From: Shewanella sp. 1CM18E
GTDB taxonomy: Bacteria > Pseudomonadota > Gammaproteobacteria > Enterobacterales > Shewanellaceae
DNA: 64,000 nucleotides
Assembly: GCF_023161665.1 (NCBI RefSeq)
Contig: NZ_JALNTW010000004.1
Span: forward strand, 1-64,000
Direction: 5' to 3'
Part shown: one piece after another, positions 55,584 through 64,000 of the stretch
Layout: each line of letters starts with the position of its first letter
Numbering within the stretch: the first letter of the stretch is position 1
The notes under the pieces: generated by a model
Seen by the model: only the letters and a program-made list of their open reading frames with translations
Databases searched by the model: none
What the model was told of the DNA's origin: nothing
Position numbers and translations under genes: made by a program

Positions 55584-57155
55584 TTAATCACCTGAGAACG
55601 ACAAGGTCGAAACTGATTTTGAATTGCTACTAGGAGTAAAGTTTAGTTTCACGCTTCCATCCCCCTCAGTCGCAACTATATCCATATCAAAATAGGTACG
55701 TTCAAATTTCAGTGACTTCAATTCAAGCCCGAAGTTTTCAGGTAAAAAATCCACGTTAGAAATACGCAAGTGATTTGGTCTGCCTGCTTTTCTACTCTCC
55801 ATAAATTTCTCATACTCTGTCAAACTAGTATTGAACTCAAAAGGCTCTATATTTTCACCTAAAACAATCTCTTCACCTTCAAGTAAACTCGATATATAAG
55901 ACAAACTGTTGAAATCCTCATCAGATAAATTAAAGTCACCATAAACAGGTGGTGAAAGGTTATATTTATCTGCAATTTTCATATAACACTCAATGATATG
56001 AATAAGGTTACCAAATCGTTCGAAAAACTTTAATTCGGAATAATGGCTTTCATCTATCAGCATAGGACCAATAACTTGACCTTCCTCAAGTTCCAAACCA
56101 AGGCTTAGCTCTCCCCCATTTCGGAGAATATCTTTGGCCATTAGGAGCTTGCTAAAAAATGGTAACCGTCTAAAGCTCTTTCCATTCCATAAAGAGGTAT
56201 TGATGATGAACTTACATGTAGCTTTAGGGTTATTAGCATCAGTGAGATTGTAAAAATAAGTTATTTTAATCAACTGACTAAATGCATACGCTTCAAACTT
56301 AAGGCCACCGTTCAAACAAATTTGCTTTCCTTTAAAGCTCCCTAAATAGATTTGGCTAGATGGTGATATAGCATATAAGTCGACCATTATTTTCGTAGAT
56401 TTGGGCTCTATAATTAGTTCTTTATTTACACCTTCGCCATTACCAATCGTCTCAAACAATTTAGAGCCAGTAAACTTAAAGCTATCATCTGATAACTTTA
56501 CAGGCTTCCCCGTTTCTCTCATCAGTTCAAGATTAGCTTTAAATGCTTCTCCATCCGTTTGATTCATCGATATAGAAAAACCAGCATCATTTGTTAAAGC
56601 AGTAATATTTCGAAATGTAGAGCCATTAATAACGTTAGTTTGAACAGAAAACCTACTATCCAAATTATTGAGGTGTTCATCAATAAAGCCAACCATCTTA
56701 GATGGTGTACTGCTAGAGTATAGAGAGCCCCTGCCAGATACGTAATCTAAAGTGCTCATTAATGCCTTTGACTCAACTTCTTCTGCTGGAAGAAGTTTTT
56801 TACCAATATTCTCTCTCACATAAACAAGAGCTTGATTCTTCCAATTATTTAATAAAGCTTCCGAATAAGATGCTTCATCAACATCAATAAGCTTAGAACA
56901 TGTATTACAAAGCCAAATACCATTGTCATAGTGTTTTCTTTCAGCTTCTGTTTGTTCCAACTTGTAGCGAGGCCCTCCTGGTGCAGCCGCGCATATGTGA
57001 GCTGCCACCCCAACATTTGAAGACGAGAACCCATCACTTTTCGATGCAACAGTTAGAATTCTGCAGTCTGGTTTTGAGCATAAACTTGCTACATTCTCTC
57101 TCAGCAAGCGTTTTGTTTTATCAGAAAAGTCATGTCTTTTATGGTTTGAAACCAT
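55584..57155 (-). CDS. HNH endonuclease-domain protein with unknown C-terminal domain, candidate antiphage effector
   Basis: Protein of 523 residues in a visibly A/T-richer stretch than its neighbours. Residues 7-110 are an HNH nuclease with zinc cysteines Cys26, Cys31, Cys83, Cys86, the AHI motif (His53) and PGGPRY, NGIWLC and NNWK. This matches the HNH domain found at the N-terminus of Cap5-type CBASS effectors (family knowledge). The remaining 400 residues are not recognised as SAVED or any other known sensor. No nucleotide cyclase lies nearby. A frame extension to 57197 exists, but MVSNHKRHDFSDKTK fits the family start. It is a lone gene between repeats; a defence role is inference. Confidence 0.7.
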   Translation of the reverse strand: MVSNHKRHDFSDKTKRLLRENVASLCSKPDCRILTVASKSDGFSSSNVGVAAHICAAAPGGPRYKLEQTEAERKHYDNGIWLCNTCSKLIDVDEASYSEALLNNWKNQALVYVRENIGKKLLPAEEVESKALMSTLDYVSGRGSLYSSSTPSKMVGFIDEHLNNLDSRFSVQTNVINGSTFRNITALTNDAGFSISMNQTDGEAFKANLELMRETGKPVKLSDDSFKFTGSKLFETIGNGEGVNKELIIEPKSTKIMVDLYAISPSSQIYLGSFKGKQICLNGGLKFEAYAFSQLIKITYFYNLTDANNPKATCKFIINTSLWNGKSFRRLPFFSKLLMAKDILRNGGELSLGLELEEGQVIGPMLIDESHYSELKFFERFGNLIHIIECYMKIADKYNLSPPVYGDFNLSDEDFNSLSYISSLLEGEEIVLGENIEPFEFNTSLTEYEKFMESRKAGRPNHLRISNVDFLPENFGLELKSLKFERTYFDMDIVATEGDGSVKLNFTPSSNSKSVSTLSFSGD

Positions 57156-57197
57156 CCACTGAAACCTATGTGATTTTAAATAAATAAACCACAACAC

Positions 57198-57589
57198 TTT
57201 ATCTATTAAGTGTATAAAAGAAAAGAATATTAATTTGATAAAAGGCTAACAGAAAACACCTGTTCCCCATCGGAGTTGCCGAGGTTATTGAAGTCAATCG
57301 CGTGAGCGAGGCATGGATGCCGAGATAGCCTTAGGTGAGCCATGGACGGCGAATATGAGGCGATAGCGATTGTCGAAAATAACTGAGGATCAACAACTTC
57401 GTTAGGGGCGTCATGGTGGATGCAAGGAGGATAAGGACGAGCAGTCCTCCTTGCCCGGGTGTGAGCTGGAAGCTCACGACTTTTATCAAACGAAGTTTGA
57501 TTACCCGCTAGGGTTTGGGATGGAATCCCACGACGTTAGTTGTTAGACGAAGTCTAACTTAAAAGGTCAGACGCAACCTGACACAACCA
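57198..57589. other. Intergenic region filled by hairpin array copy 2
   Basis: About 390 bases between the HNH gene and the VC0807-family gene, both on the minus strand. Nearly all of it is the structured array. Confidence 0.65.
57271..57582. repeat. Structured hairpin array, copy 2
   Basis: CGGAGTTG (57271-57278) pairs with CAACTTCG (57394-57401), enclosing two hairpins with AYGGAY loops (57310-57321, 57339-57350). Then GCAAGGAGGA/TCCTCCTTGC, GTGAGCT-GGA-AGCTCAC (57461-57477), ATCAAAC-GAA-GTTTGAT (57485-57501), TGGGAT-GGA-ATCCCA (57516-57530), GTTAGAC-GAA-GTCTAAC (57542-57558) and GTCAG/CTGAC. Same order as copy 1 at 21866 with compensating base changes. It ends eight bases before the stop of the next minus-strand gene. 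Confidence 0.75.
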
Positions 57590-58285
57590 CTATTGGTTGG
57601 CCAAAACCTCTTCCAGCTTAAGCCCGGTCAGATCTCGAATCGTGCGCCATAAATAATAAAAAGTGCCCATCATCATCAACATCGATGGCACAGCAATCAT
57701 TGGGTAACTGTATAAACTCAACTCCCCTAACTGCTCATTAAACTCAGGGGTGCCGGTTGGGCTGGTCACTATCCACTTTGCCAATATGTAATTCATCGTG
57801 GCCGAGAACGCAAACGAGCCTGCAACCATATAGGTAGCAGTCATGAGTCGCTTCTCAAATGCCGCCATACAATTGTTCTGTTGTAAGCGCTGCATGATCT
57901 TATCTACATCCATCACCGCAGGATTAAAGACCATAGCTTTGATTAATGGCTTAGAAGTAAAGGTCGAAATAAGCACTGCAATACCGATAACCGCTGGAAT
58001 AGCGGCCTCTTTAATTGCCAACCACTTAAGGTCAAGTTCTAGTAAACCTATACCGCCAGTTAACAGCACATTGGCTAAACCAAGCAAGGCGATAAAATTA
58101 AACTTTTTATACTTTATTAGCTCAAATATGCCCCAACCTAATGGAAAGCTTAACGCCAACATTAAACCACCACTCGCACCTAGCTGCTCATCACCACTTA
58201 ACTTCATTAAAATAAAAGCGGGGATAAAGACACTCACTAACAGGTCAACCATAGGCCGAGGTTTATGCGTTGATGTACTACTCAT
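57590..58285 (-). CDS. VC0807 family membrane protein
   Basis: Inner-membrane protein of 231 residues with about six helices, of the VC0807 family (resembling septation-type DUF proteins). Conserved pieces include PRPMVDLLVSVFIPAFILMK and LGWGIFELIKY. Function unknown. Single gene. Confidence 0.72.
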   Translation of the reverse strand: MSSTSTHKPRPMVDLLVSVFIPAFILMKLSGDEQLGASGGLMLALSFPLGWGIFELIKYKKFNFIALLGLANVLLTGGIGLLELDLKWLAIKEAAIPAVIGIAVLISTFTSKPLIKAMVFNPAVMDVDKIMQRLQQNNCMAAFEKRLMTATYMVAGSFAFSATMNYILAKWIVTSPTGTPEFNEQLGELSLYSYPMIAVPSMLMMMGTFYYLWRTIRDLTGLKLEEVLANQ

Positions 58286-58867
58286 GTGTTGTTTTCCAAG
58301 CGAAGCATATAAGCTTCGAAAAAATTAAAGATAAACCAGCGCTGCTTCTATGATCTTAGACTAGCCACTCTATGATGCCAGCATAGATACTAAACCGCGT
58401 ACAGGGGCGTAAAAATACCTTTTTCTGGCGCTGGTGTCACTCATGAGTAGTCATTGTTGAGAGTGGAGTTTATCAAACTTCAACAATTGGACTTGAGCTA
58501 GAATCGTGCGGCTAAGCGATGCTCTAGAATACTTCAGCCGCGACAAGCGATAACGTTCGAAAATAAAAGCTTGGTGCCCAAATCACGCTACAGCTTTTAA
58601 GTCTATATAACGTCATTTAAACTATTTAGAGGGAGACTGCCACTCACCTCTTAAGTTTGCTTAGCTAGTGTATTCAACCTACTATTATTTAACCCAAAAC
58701 AGGTTACTACTTAGAGAAAATGCCGACATCAACTCAGGGGTAAATTGAACTGGGTGATAACAATAATTGATCGATAACTTATAACAATCAGTATTAAAAG
58801 TTGGTCTACTCAGAGCTACTAAGCTTCACACCGAGTGGAATATTATCTGATATAAAACGGAGCCAAT
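58286..58867. other. Intergenic region with a MITE end fragment
   Basis: 582 bases between divergent genes. Only the MITE fragment is recognisable; the rest is A/T-rich. Confidence 0.5.
58779..58823. mobile_element. MITE terminal fragment
   Basis: TTATAACAATCAGTATTAAA followed by AGTTGGTCTACTCAGAGC matches the inverted right end of MITE copy 2 with a few changes. Only one end is present, so it is a remnant, lying about 45 bases ahead of the DUF3016 gene. Confidence 0.6.
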
Positions 58868-59404
58868 ATGAAACACTTACTCATGATAGTTGTTATAGCA
58901 GCGACACTAACCATGGCAGGTTGTGCCCAACAACAAGAACCCAGTGAACCGCAAAACTTTCTAACTAATGATGGTAAGGTCAATATTCTCTGGCAGAACA
59001 CTAATGATTATACCGACATTGAAGCTACAGCTGGAGTGCAGTCAAAGTTTGAGCAGTACCTATTTACCCAGCTCACTCAAGAGCTCGGTAAGCTTGCCAA
59101 TAAGCATTTAACTGATGGACAGCAATTAGATCTAACGGTTACTAATGTTGATCTAGCAGGAGATGTTCAACCCACTTTTGGCGCATCGGTAGACGACATT
59201 CGTATAGTCAAAGATCTTTATCCACCAAAATTAGATTTTGAGTATGTGTTAAGCCAAAATGGAAAAGTCGTCGCGTCAGGCACTGAGAAACTCAGAAATA
59301 TGGGTTACCTTTCAGATATTCAGCCATTAACTAGCGACAGCTTCCGTTATGAACAAGACTTACTCACCGATTGGTTTAAGCAAACAATTAAGCCACTGTT
59401 ATAG
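58868..59404 (+). CDS. DUF3016 lipoprotein
   Basis: Predicted lipoprotein of 178 residues, lipobox MAGC (Cys19). The mature part carries the DUF3016 pattern: VNILWQNTNDYTDIEATAGV, LTVTNVDLAGD, DIRIVKDLYPPKLDFEYVL. Function unknown; envelope location. It has its own terminator. Confidence 0.75.
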   Translation: MKHLLMIVVIAATLTMAGCAQQQEPSEPQNFLTNDGKVNILWQNTNDYTDIEATAGVQSKFEQYLFTQLTQELGKLANKHLTDGQQLDLTVTNVDLAGDVQPTFGASVDDIRIVKDLYPPKLDFEYVLSQNGKVVASGTEKLRNMGYLSDIQPLTSDSFRYEQDLLTDWFKQTIKPLL

Positions 59405-59425
59405 TTGAGGTTAACGGCAATAAAT

Positions 59426-59460
59426 TGGGCAATAGCTTTTGATAAGCTATCGCCCTTTTA
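59426..59460 (+). terminator. Terminator after the DUF3016 gene
   Basis: GGGCAATAGCTT and AAGCTATCGCCC pair with one mismatch, followed by four T residues. Confidence 0.8.
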
Positions 59461-59571
59461 CGTACTTTTCACTCATTTTATAAATAGCTTTGCTCGTCAG
59501 TATTCACGGTATTATCGCAGCTAGACTAAATCTAATCAGTGTTACCCAATAAGGCTCCTACCACACGACTC

Positions 59572-59922
59572 CTAACAATGATCAAAATGTGCATTTTCCA
59601 TGCACATAAACTCCACCTGTTGCATCGATAAAATTGGCGGTTGCAGCACCGCAATTGATTCGGCGCTAATATCTTCTAGGTCGGCGATTTCACCTAACTG
59701 ATTGCCGTATGAATTAGTGCGGCCACAGTAGATAAAGTGTTTATGCCAGCGCACGAGATAAGCCGTTTGTGTAACGCCATCAATGCTGACTTCAGCTTCT
59801 AATGCATGGCACTCTTGGCCTTTAGCAGTTAACACCGCAACCACTAACTTTAGGTTATCAAAACCCGATAAGTTCAGACTCAGGTATGGGTTAAAAATCG
59901 CGGCAACTGATGCTGATAACAT
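59572..59922 (-). CDS. Unknown protein, operon partner of a GNAT gene
   Basis: Protein of 116 residues, soluble, beta-rich, no signal peptide. Cys and His are concentrated at the C-terminus (EFMCMENAHFDHC). No family recognised. It starts 8 bases after the GNAT gene ends, so the two are co-transcribed and may work on the same substrate. Confidence 0.6.
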   Translation of the reverse strand: MLSASVAAIFNPYLSLNLSGFDNLKLVVAVLTAKGQECHALEAEVSIDGVTQTAYLVRWHKHFIYCGRTNSYGNQLGEIADLEDISAESIAVLQPPILSMQQVEFMCMENAHFDHC

Positions 59923-59930
59923 ATAAATCC

Positions 59931-60488
59931 TTAGAAAAAGCTTTCATTGGTTGGCAGAACTAATAGATAGTAATCACGGTCGTCAAAACTAATATAATCG
60001 ACAACTTGCATACCGGCTTTGCGGGTATGGGCGGCAAATGAGCCTTGATTATCTTCGGCAATAAAAGTCAGCATGTAAGACAGCTCACTGCCAACCTGTT
60101 TTTTTAAAAATGCCACCATGGCTTCGAATATGCCTTGGCCACGATGCTGTTTGGCAATCCATATTGGGCCATATTGGCAACAGTTACTCTCGGTGAGTTT
60201 CGCGCGTTCATAATCAAGTTTTGGTAAACGATTAAGCAAGTTGCGATAAATTGGCCATTGCTTAAAGAAAGACCATTTACCCGCAATAACATAGCCAATA
60301 ATTTCAGCATCAACTTCAGCGACCACAACCCAATGTTGGCCGATCAATGTTGTAAAGTCGGCTTTTGAAAAGGATTGACCTTCAAACGAGTTATCACGTT
60401 TATCGGCTGCTAATTCATCTTGTAAGTGCATCTGTTCTAATGCAACTAATGCGGCAATATCCGCTATTTTAGCTCTTCTTATATTCAT
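59931..60488 (-). CDS. GNAT family N-acetyltransferase
   Basis: Protein of 185 residues with a GNAT fold: N-terminal MNIRRAKIADIAALVALEQM, then WVVVAEVDAEIIGYVIAG, an acetyl-CoA loop variant IAKQHRGQGIFEAMVAFL and the C-terminal GSFAAHTRKAGMQVVDYISF. Substrate unknown. First gene of a two-gene operon. Confidence 0.8.
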   Translation of the reverse strand: MNIRRAKIADIAALVALEQMHLQDELAADKRDNSFEGQSFSKADFTTLIGQHWVVVAEVDAEIIGYVIAGKWSFFKQWPIYRNLLNRLPKLDYERAKLTESNCCQYGPIWIAKQHRGQGIFEAMVAFLKKQVGSELSYMLTFIAEDNQGSFAAHTRKAGMQVVDYISFDDRDYYLLVLPTNESFF

Positions 60489-60861
60489 CTTTACATTAAG
60501 TTCTTACAGCCCAAAGAGGATGCCTTTCATCTATCTACAATACCTAAAAACGCTAAACAATTTGCCGCATAGTTATGCTGGTTAACTCAGCGCCACCCTT
60601 TAAAAAAGTGCATAGCTGATAAGTTGTTATGCGCTGACTTCTTATATTGTTTTGCTATTAGATACATATCAGGCGTATATGCTGATTATAGCGGAATATG
60701 CTGCAAGCTTGATAGATGGGCGTTTCTTCAAGCTCAAACTAAATGATGAGTTTTATCCAAGTGATCCGATGTGTACTATTTAAGCATAAAATAGCAAAAA
60801 TCCTACATTTTTAACATTCAAATAACCATCGAAAGTTAGTATAGTTGTTTAGTCATTAAGC
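60489..60861. other. Intergenic region between divergent GNAT and GGDEF-like genes
   Basis: 373 A/T-rich bases. Nothing recognisable beyond a TAGTATAG that might serve as -10 for the plus-strand gene. Confidence 0.4.
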
Positions 60862-61839
60862 ATGAGTACTACCTCTGCAATAACCAATGAGCCCAACATG
60901 TTAGCCCAAGACAATAACCAAAAGGTTTGGCTAAGGGAAAAGGATCATCCCGCGATTAGTATGCCAAGATGGCAGCAACAGGTCGATGTTATAAACGACC
61001 TTTACCAAGCAAAAAATACCTTAATTATTCAAACCAATGGCGAAGAAGCCCAAACGGTTTGTAGCGCCCCTTTTGACTCAAAAAATTTGATATTAGGTGA
61101 AATATTCGAAGCAAAAGGATTAATTCAGTCAATGACTGAAAAAGCTGATTTTGGCGTTATCCACTTAGACCCTGCTGAAATTGGTTGTGCAACCAATGCT
61201 GCTGAGCGTTTATTAGCCGTTCAGCTTTCATGGCCTGATGGCCGAGTATTTGGCTGTTTGCTTATTTGCGATCCACAACCTGAGAACATGACAGCTACTC
61301 ACGCTGCGGTATGCGGCTCGGTAAAAGCCTTAATTCAAGGCGAATTTAAGCAGATGTATATGATGGAGCAACTGCAAAGATTGTCTGTGCAGGATGAGTT
61401 TACCTACATGCTTAACCCTTATGGCTTTAACTTAATGGCACCAAGGCAACTCAGCTTGAGTAGGCGGTTTGGTTCCCATGCAGGGTTAATTGTACTTGAG
61501 GCCATGCCATCAAGAACAAATGCATCTGAGGCGATTGGTTCACAGTTTATTCGTACAATAGCCAGAGTTATCTCCGAAAGTATGCGTGAAGCGGACATTT
61601 GTGCGCGTTTCGATGATAAGCAGTTTATTATTTTGGCTTTTATAGACCATGAATCTAACTTAGATACTTTGGTTGCACGCCTACGTAAGCGACTCGTTAG
61701 GGAGGCGCCTGATGTCGATTTAGTCAGCGGTATGTGTTTCTTTAGCCCTGACAGCCAGCAATCGTTAATGCCGATGCAGCAAGAGGCGATTGCCGATCTT
61801 GAAAAAAATCGCGCGCAAATTTTAGCGAAAAGACGGTAA
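60862..61839 (+). CDS. GAF-like protein with a degenerate GGDEF domain
   Basis: Cytoplasmic protein of 325 residues. Residues about 30-165 look like a GAF sensor; about 175-320 follow the GGDEF fold (VQDEFTYMLNPYGFNLMAPR, then ADICARFDDKQFIILAF). The catalytic loop reads DDKQF (251-255) instead of GGDEF, so no diguanylate cyclase activity is expected. The PLTGLxNR stretch is also changed to FTYMLNPYGF. Probably a binding or regulatory protein. Confidence 0.75.
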   Translation: MSTTSAITNEPNMLAQDNNQKVWLREKDHPAISMPRWQQQVDVINDLYQAKNTLIIQTNGEEAQTVCSAPFDSKNLILGEIFEAKGLIQSMTEKADFGVIHLDPAEIGCATNAAERLLAVQLSWPDGRVFGCLLICDPQPENMTATHAAVCGSVKALIQGEFKQMYMMEQLQRLSVQDEFTYMLNPYGFNLMAPRQLSLSRRFGSHAGLIVLEAMPSRTNASEAIGSQFIRTIARVISESMREADICARFDDKQFIILAFIDHESNLDTLVARLRKRLVREAPDVDLVSGMCFFSPDSQQSLMPMQQEAIADLEKNRAQILAKRR

Positions 61840-61996
61840 TCCCAGCGGCAGTCGCTTAGTTAATTTAGCAAGGAATTGATTAGCACTAGTGACGGTGAGT
61901 TCCGCCCTTACCCATTACCAATACTGAGTTTTGGGTGAGGCGCTCAAGCAAATAGCGACAATCCTTTTAATTAGTAACCGCTATTTACGCGTGCTT

Positions 61997-62215
61997 TTAT
62001 TCGCTGGGATTTTGGGCCCTCGCCCACTCTAAAAACAACGCAATGGGAAAAGATGACATTAGCACCATACCAAGACCTGCCAAGCTCGCCACCAGTACCA
62101 TGCCAGCAACCTGCTGTGACCAATCAGATAGAAAATAGATCCCTATTGCAGTCAATAACATGGCTAATCCTAACCAGTGCATCATTTTCAGGGTATCTAT
62201 GATACGTTTTTGCAC
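61997..62215 (-). CDS. Small two-helix membrane protein
   Basis: A 72-residue protein with two membrane helices (about 13-30 and 36-60) and short soluble ends. Start GTG with AGGTGG six bases upstream. No family recognised. Divergent from the META lipoprotein gene. Confidence 0.6.
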   Translation of the reverse strand: MQKRIIDTLKMMHWLGLAMLLTAIGIYFLSDWSQQVAGMVLVASLAGLGMVLMSSFPIALFLEWARAQNPSE

Positions 62216-62314
62216 GTTAAACCACCTTTTTCTACTGATTTTTTTACTAATCCGCCTAGCGGTTAGTATAATATACTCACAATATACCGATATTAATCAC
62301 TTTGGATCCACAAC

Positions 62315-62728
62315 ATGATAAAACAATCCTTCATCGTAGCTGGTCTGCTATTGGGTTTAGCTGCATGTCAGTCAACTCCTCAAACTCAAGTTGAGGATTT
62401 AGCCATCGAAGGTACATGGCACATTGAAGCTGCAGCTGGCAAGCCAGTTATTGATTACAGCCCAGCAGAACTTATATTTGCTGCAGATGGCAAATTAACC
62501 GGTAACAACAGCTGCAATAACTTCTTTGGTAGCTACACCATCGATGGCCAAGCATTAACGCTGCAGCCAGCGGGCAACACTATGAAAGCTTGTGTTGATG
62601 CACTAATGGCACAAGAGCAACGCGTAATGCAAGCTATGCCTCAAGTTGCTCAAGCTGAAATGGCTAAAGGCAAACTGCTACTAAAAGATGCTGACGACAA
62701 AACGGTATTCATTTTAAGCAAAAAATAA
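62315..62728 (+). CDS. META domain lipoprotein (HslJ-like)
   Basis: Lipoprotein of 137 residues with lipobox LAAC (Cys18) and a META domain: IEGTWHIEAAAGKPV, then GKLTGNNSCNNFFGSYTIDG and the MKAC segment whose Cys probably pairs with that of NSCNNF. Related to E. coli HslJ, linked to envelope stress and novobiocin resistance. Terminator follows. Confidence 0.83.
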   Translation: MIKQSFIVAGLLLGLAACQSTPQTQVEDLAIEGTWHIEAAAGKPVIDYSPAELIFAADGKLTGNNSCNNFFGSYTIDGQALTLQPAGNTMKACVDALMAQEQRVMQAMPQVAQAEMAKGKLLLKDADDKTVFILSKK

Positions 62729-62744
62729 GCATTTAGTTGCAGAC

Positions 62745-62774
62745 ATAAAAAAACCGCCTGCTGGCGGTTTTTTA
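62745..62774. terminator. Bidirectional terminator
   Basis: AAAACCGCC/GGCGGTTTT with a TGCT loop and T-runs on both strands serves the META gene and the symporter gene. Confidence 0.9.
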
Positions 62775-62798
62775 TTGGTGCAGATATAGGCTAAACCG

Positions 62799-64000
62799 TT
62801 AAGACTTTAGCTTTTCGGCCATTTCAGCACTGTCTTCTGCATTCGCATTGTAATGCTCAACATCAATCTCGCCTTCTGACTTTGCAATTACAGTCGTGGC
62901 AACTAAGTCACCAGAGACGTTTACTACGGTACGCGCCATATCCAAAATACGGTCGATACCCGCAATAAGAGCAACACCTTCAAGTGGCAAGCCAACTGTG
63001 GTTAACACCAGCGTTAGCATCACTAGACCTGCACCAGGTACACCCGCGGTACCAATAGAGGCCAAAGTCGCAGTCAAAATAATGGTGATGTAATCAACCC
63101 AAGTTAAGTCGATACCGAAAGCTTGCGCCACAAACAGCGCCGTTACGCCTTGGTAAAGTGCGGTACCGTCCATGTTGATAGTCGTGCCTAATGGCAATAC
63201 AAAACTTGAGATCTTCTTGTTCACGCCCAAGTATTCGCTAGCACACTTCATGCTGGCTGGCAGTGTACCCGCAGAGCTTGATGTGGTGTAAGCAACCGCA
63301 ATTGCATTGCTAATACCTTTGAAGAACTGCAGTGGATTAAGCTTGGCAAATACCACTAACACAAAGCTGTAAAAACCAACCACATGTAAGAAACAGCCGA
63401 TATAAACCGCTACAATCACCTTGATAAGCGGCATCAACATATCAACGCCATACTCACCTGCTACCCACGCCATCAAACCAAATACACCGTACGGAGCAAG
63501 CTTCATTACAAGGTCGGTAAGCTTATACATAGCTTCAGCTAAGCTTTCGAATACTTGAATAGCTGGTTTACCATGGTCGCCAATTAGCACGAGTGCAATA
63601 CCTAGCGCTACAGCAAACACAATAACTTGTAGGATTTGACCACTCGCCAGTGCTGCAACTGGGTTAGTAGGTACAATATCAATCAAGGTTTGCATGATAG
63701 ATGGTGCTTGCTTAACAACCTCAGCAGACTCATGTGGCACCATATCTAAGCCAGTACCAGGCTGCATAATATGGCCAACCACTAAGCCTAGAGTGATTGC
63801 AATTGAAGTTGTACCTAAGTAGAAAGCAAATGACTTAAACCCAATGCGCCCCATTTTTGCGGTGTCTTGCATCGAAGTAACACCAACAATCAGAGAACAA
63901 AATACCAAAGGAACAATCAGCATTTTGATGGTGTTAACGAATAACGTACCAATCGGTTTTAAGTAAGTAGCCTGCTCGCCTAAGCCAATTCCGGTTAAAA
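62799..64000 (-). CDS. Dicarboxylate/amino acid:cation symporter (DAACS family), 5' end outside the window
   Basis: The open frame runs past an internal ATG at 63923 to the right edge (LTGIGLGEQATYLKPIGTLF is in frame before it), so the start lies beyond the window. The DAACS signatures are present: the serine-rich TTSSSAGTLPASMKCA, LPLGTTINMDGTALYQG and the C-terminal GIDRILDMARTVVNVSGD. These carriers import glutamate, aspartate or C4-dicarboxylates with Na+ or H+. The acidic tail ends EDSAEMAEKLKS. The exact substrate is unknown. Confidence 0.9.
   Translation of the reverse strand, partial: LTGIGLGEQATYLKPIGTLFVNTIKMLIVPLVFCSLIVGVTSMQDTAKMGRIGFKSFAFYLGTTSIAITLGLVVGHIMQPGTGLDMVPHESAEVVKQAPSIMQTLIDIVPTNPVAALASGQILQVIVFAVALGIALVLIGDHGKPAIQVFESLAEAMYKLTDLVMKLAPYGVFGLMAWVAGEYGVDMLMPLIKVIVAVYIGCFLHVVGFYSFVLVVFAKLNPLQFFKGISNAIAVAYTTSSSAGTLPASMKCASEYLGVNKKISSFVLPLGTTINMDGTALYQGVTALFVAQAFGIDLTWVDYITIILTATLASIGTAGVPGAGLVMLTLVLTTVGLPLEGVALIAGIDRILDMARTVVNVSGDLVATTVIAKSEGEIDVEHYNANAEDSAEMAEKLKS

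Noticed and set aside
55584..57155. CBASS operon around the HNH protein
   Set aside because: No CD-NTase, ubiquitin-like or other ancillary gene is adjacent, and the SAVED domain was not recognised; only the HNH resemblance is kept.

Overview
The window is chromosomal DNA of a marine gammaproteobacterium, most likely Shewanella. The evidence is the gene content and order (slyX/fkpA, xerD-dsbC-recJ, trmN next to srmB, tkt-epd-pgk-fba beside metK, a GbpA-type chitin oxidase behind a c-di-GMP riboswitch), the close similarity to Vibrio/Enterobacterales housekeeping proteins, and several families of dispersed short repeats. No rRNA, tRNA, CRISPR array, integrase or complete transposase gene was seen.

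Layout. 1-8.2 kb: envelope and housekeeping genes (yacL, fkpA, slyX, a COG3014 lipoprotein with lpoB, a secreted M1 aminopeptidase, a PspB-like small protein, a purine phosphoribosyltransferase). 8.5-19.8 kb: secreted and envelope functions (Tat-exported PhoD lipoprotein, MORN and ankyrin lipoprotein pair, EEP hydrolase, YedI, rpiA, rarD, riboswitch plus gbpA). 19.9-22.3 kb: accessory patch with a Nudix gene, two small membrane-protein genes separated by an integron attC-like site, a 19-bp perfect palindrome and a hairpin array. 22.3-26.4 kb: cysteine catabolism (cyuP, cyuA, cyuR). 26.5-31.8 kb: recJ, dsbC, xerD, brnQ. 32.3-38.9 kb: trmN, srmB and an RND efflux pair. 39-46.6 kb: TatD-associated radical SAM protein, a PAS/degenerate-GGDEF sensor flanked by two copies of a MITE-like repeat, an unknown membrane protein, a ToxR/ToxS-like pair and a DUF481 porin-like protein. 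46.9-54.5 kb: fba, pgk, epd, tkt, then divergent metK with MetJ-like boxes. 54.5-58.3 kb: second accessory patch with a GNAT gene between direct repeats, a lone HNH nuclease resembling antiphage effectors, a second hairpin array and a VC0807-family protein. 58.8-64 kb: DUF3016 and META lipoproteins, GNAT, a second degenerate GGDEF protein and a DAACS symporter cut by the right edge.

How genes work together. The tkt-epd-pgk-fba block and rpiA cover lower glycolysis, the pentose phosphate pathway and the erythrose-4-phosphate route to vitamin B6. CyuR sits divergent from CyuA, and similar A/T-rich boxes lie upstream of cyuA and cyuP. DsbC and XerD/RecJ keep their usual gene order. The c-di-GMP riboswitch should couple chitin attachment to the sessile state, and two catalytically dead GGDEF proteins lie in the same window.

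Most unusual: two hairpin arrays, at 21866-22225 and 57271-57582, share one architecture. Stems differ in sequence but remain paired (covariation), while loops stay GGA, GAA or GCA. This suggests a dispersed structured RNA or single-stranded-DNA element that I cannot assign with certainty. The HNH protein at 55584-57155 and the ToxRS-like pair at 44287-45574 are the best protein candidates for undescribed systems.
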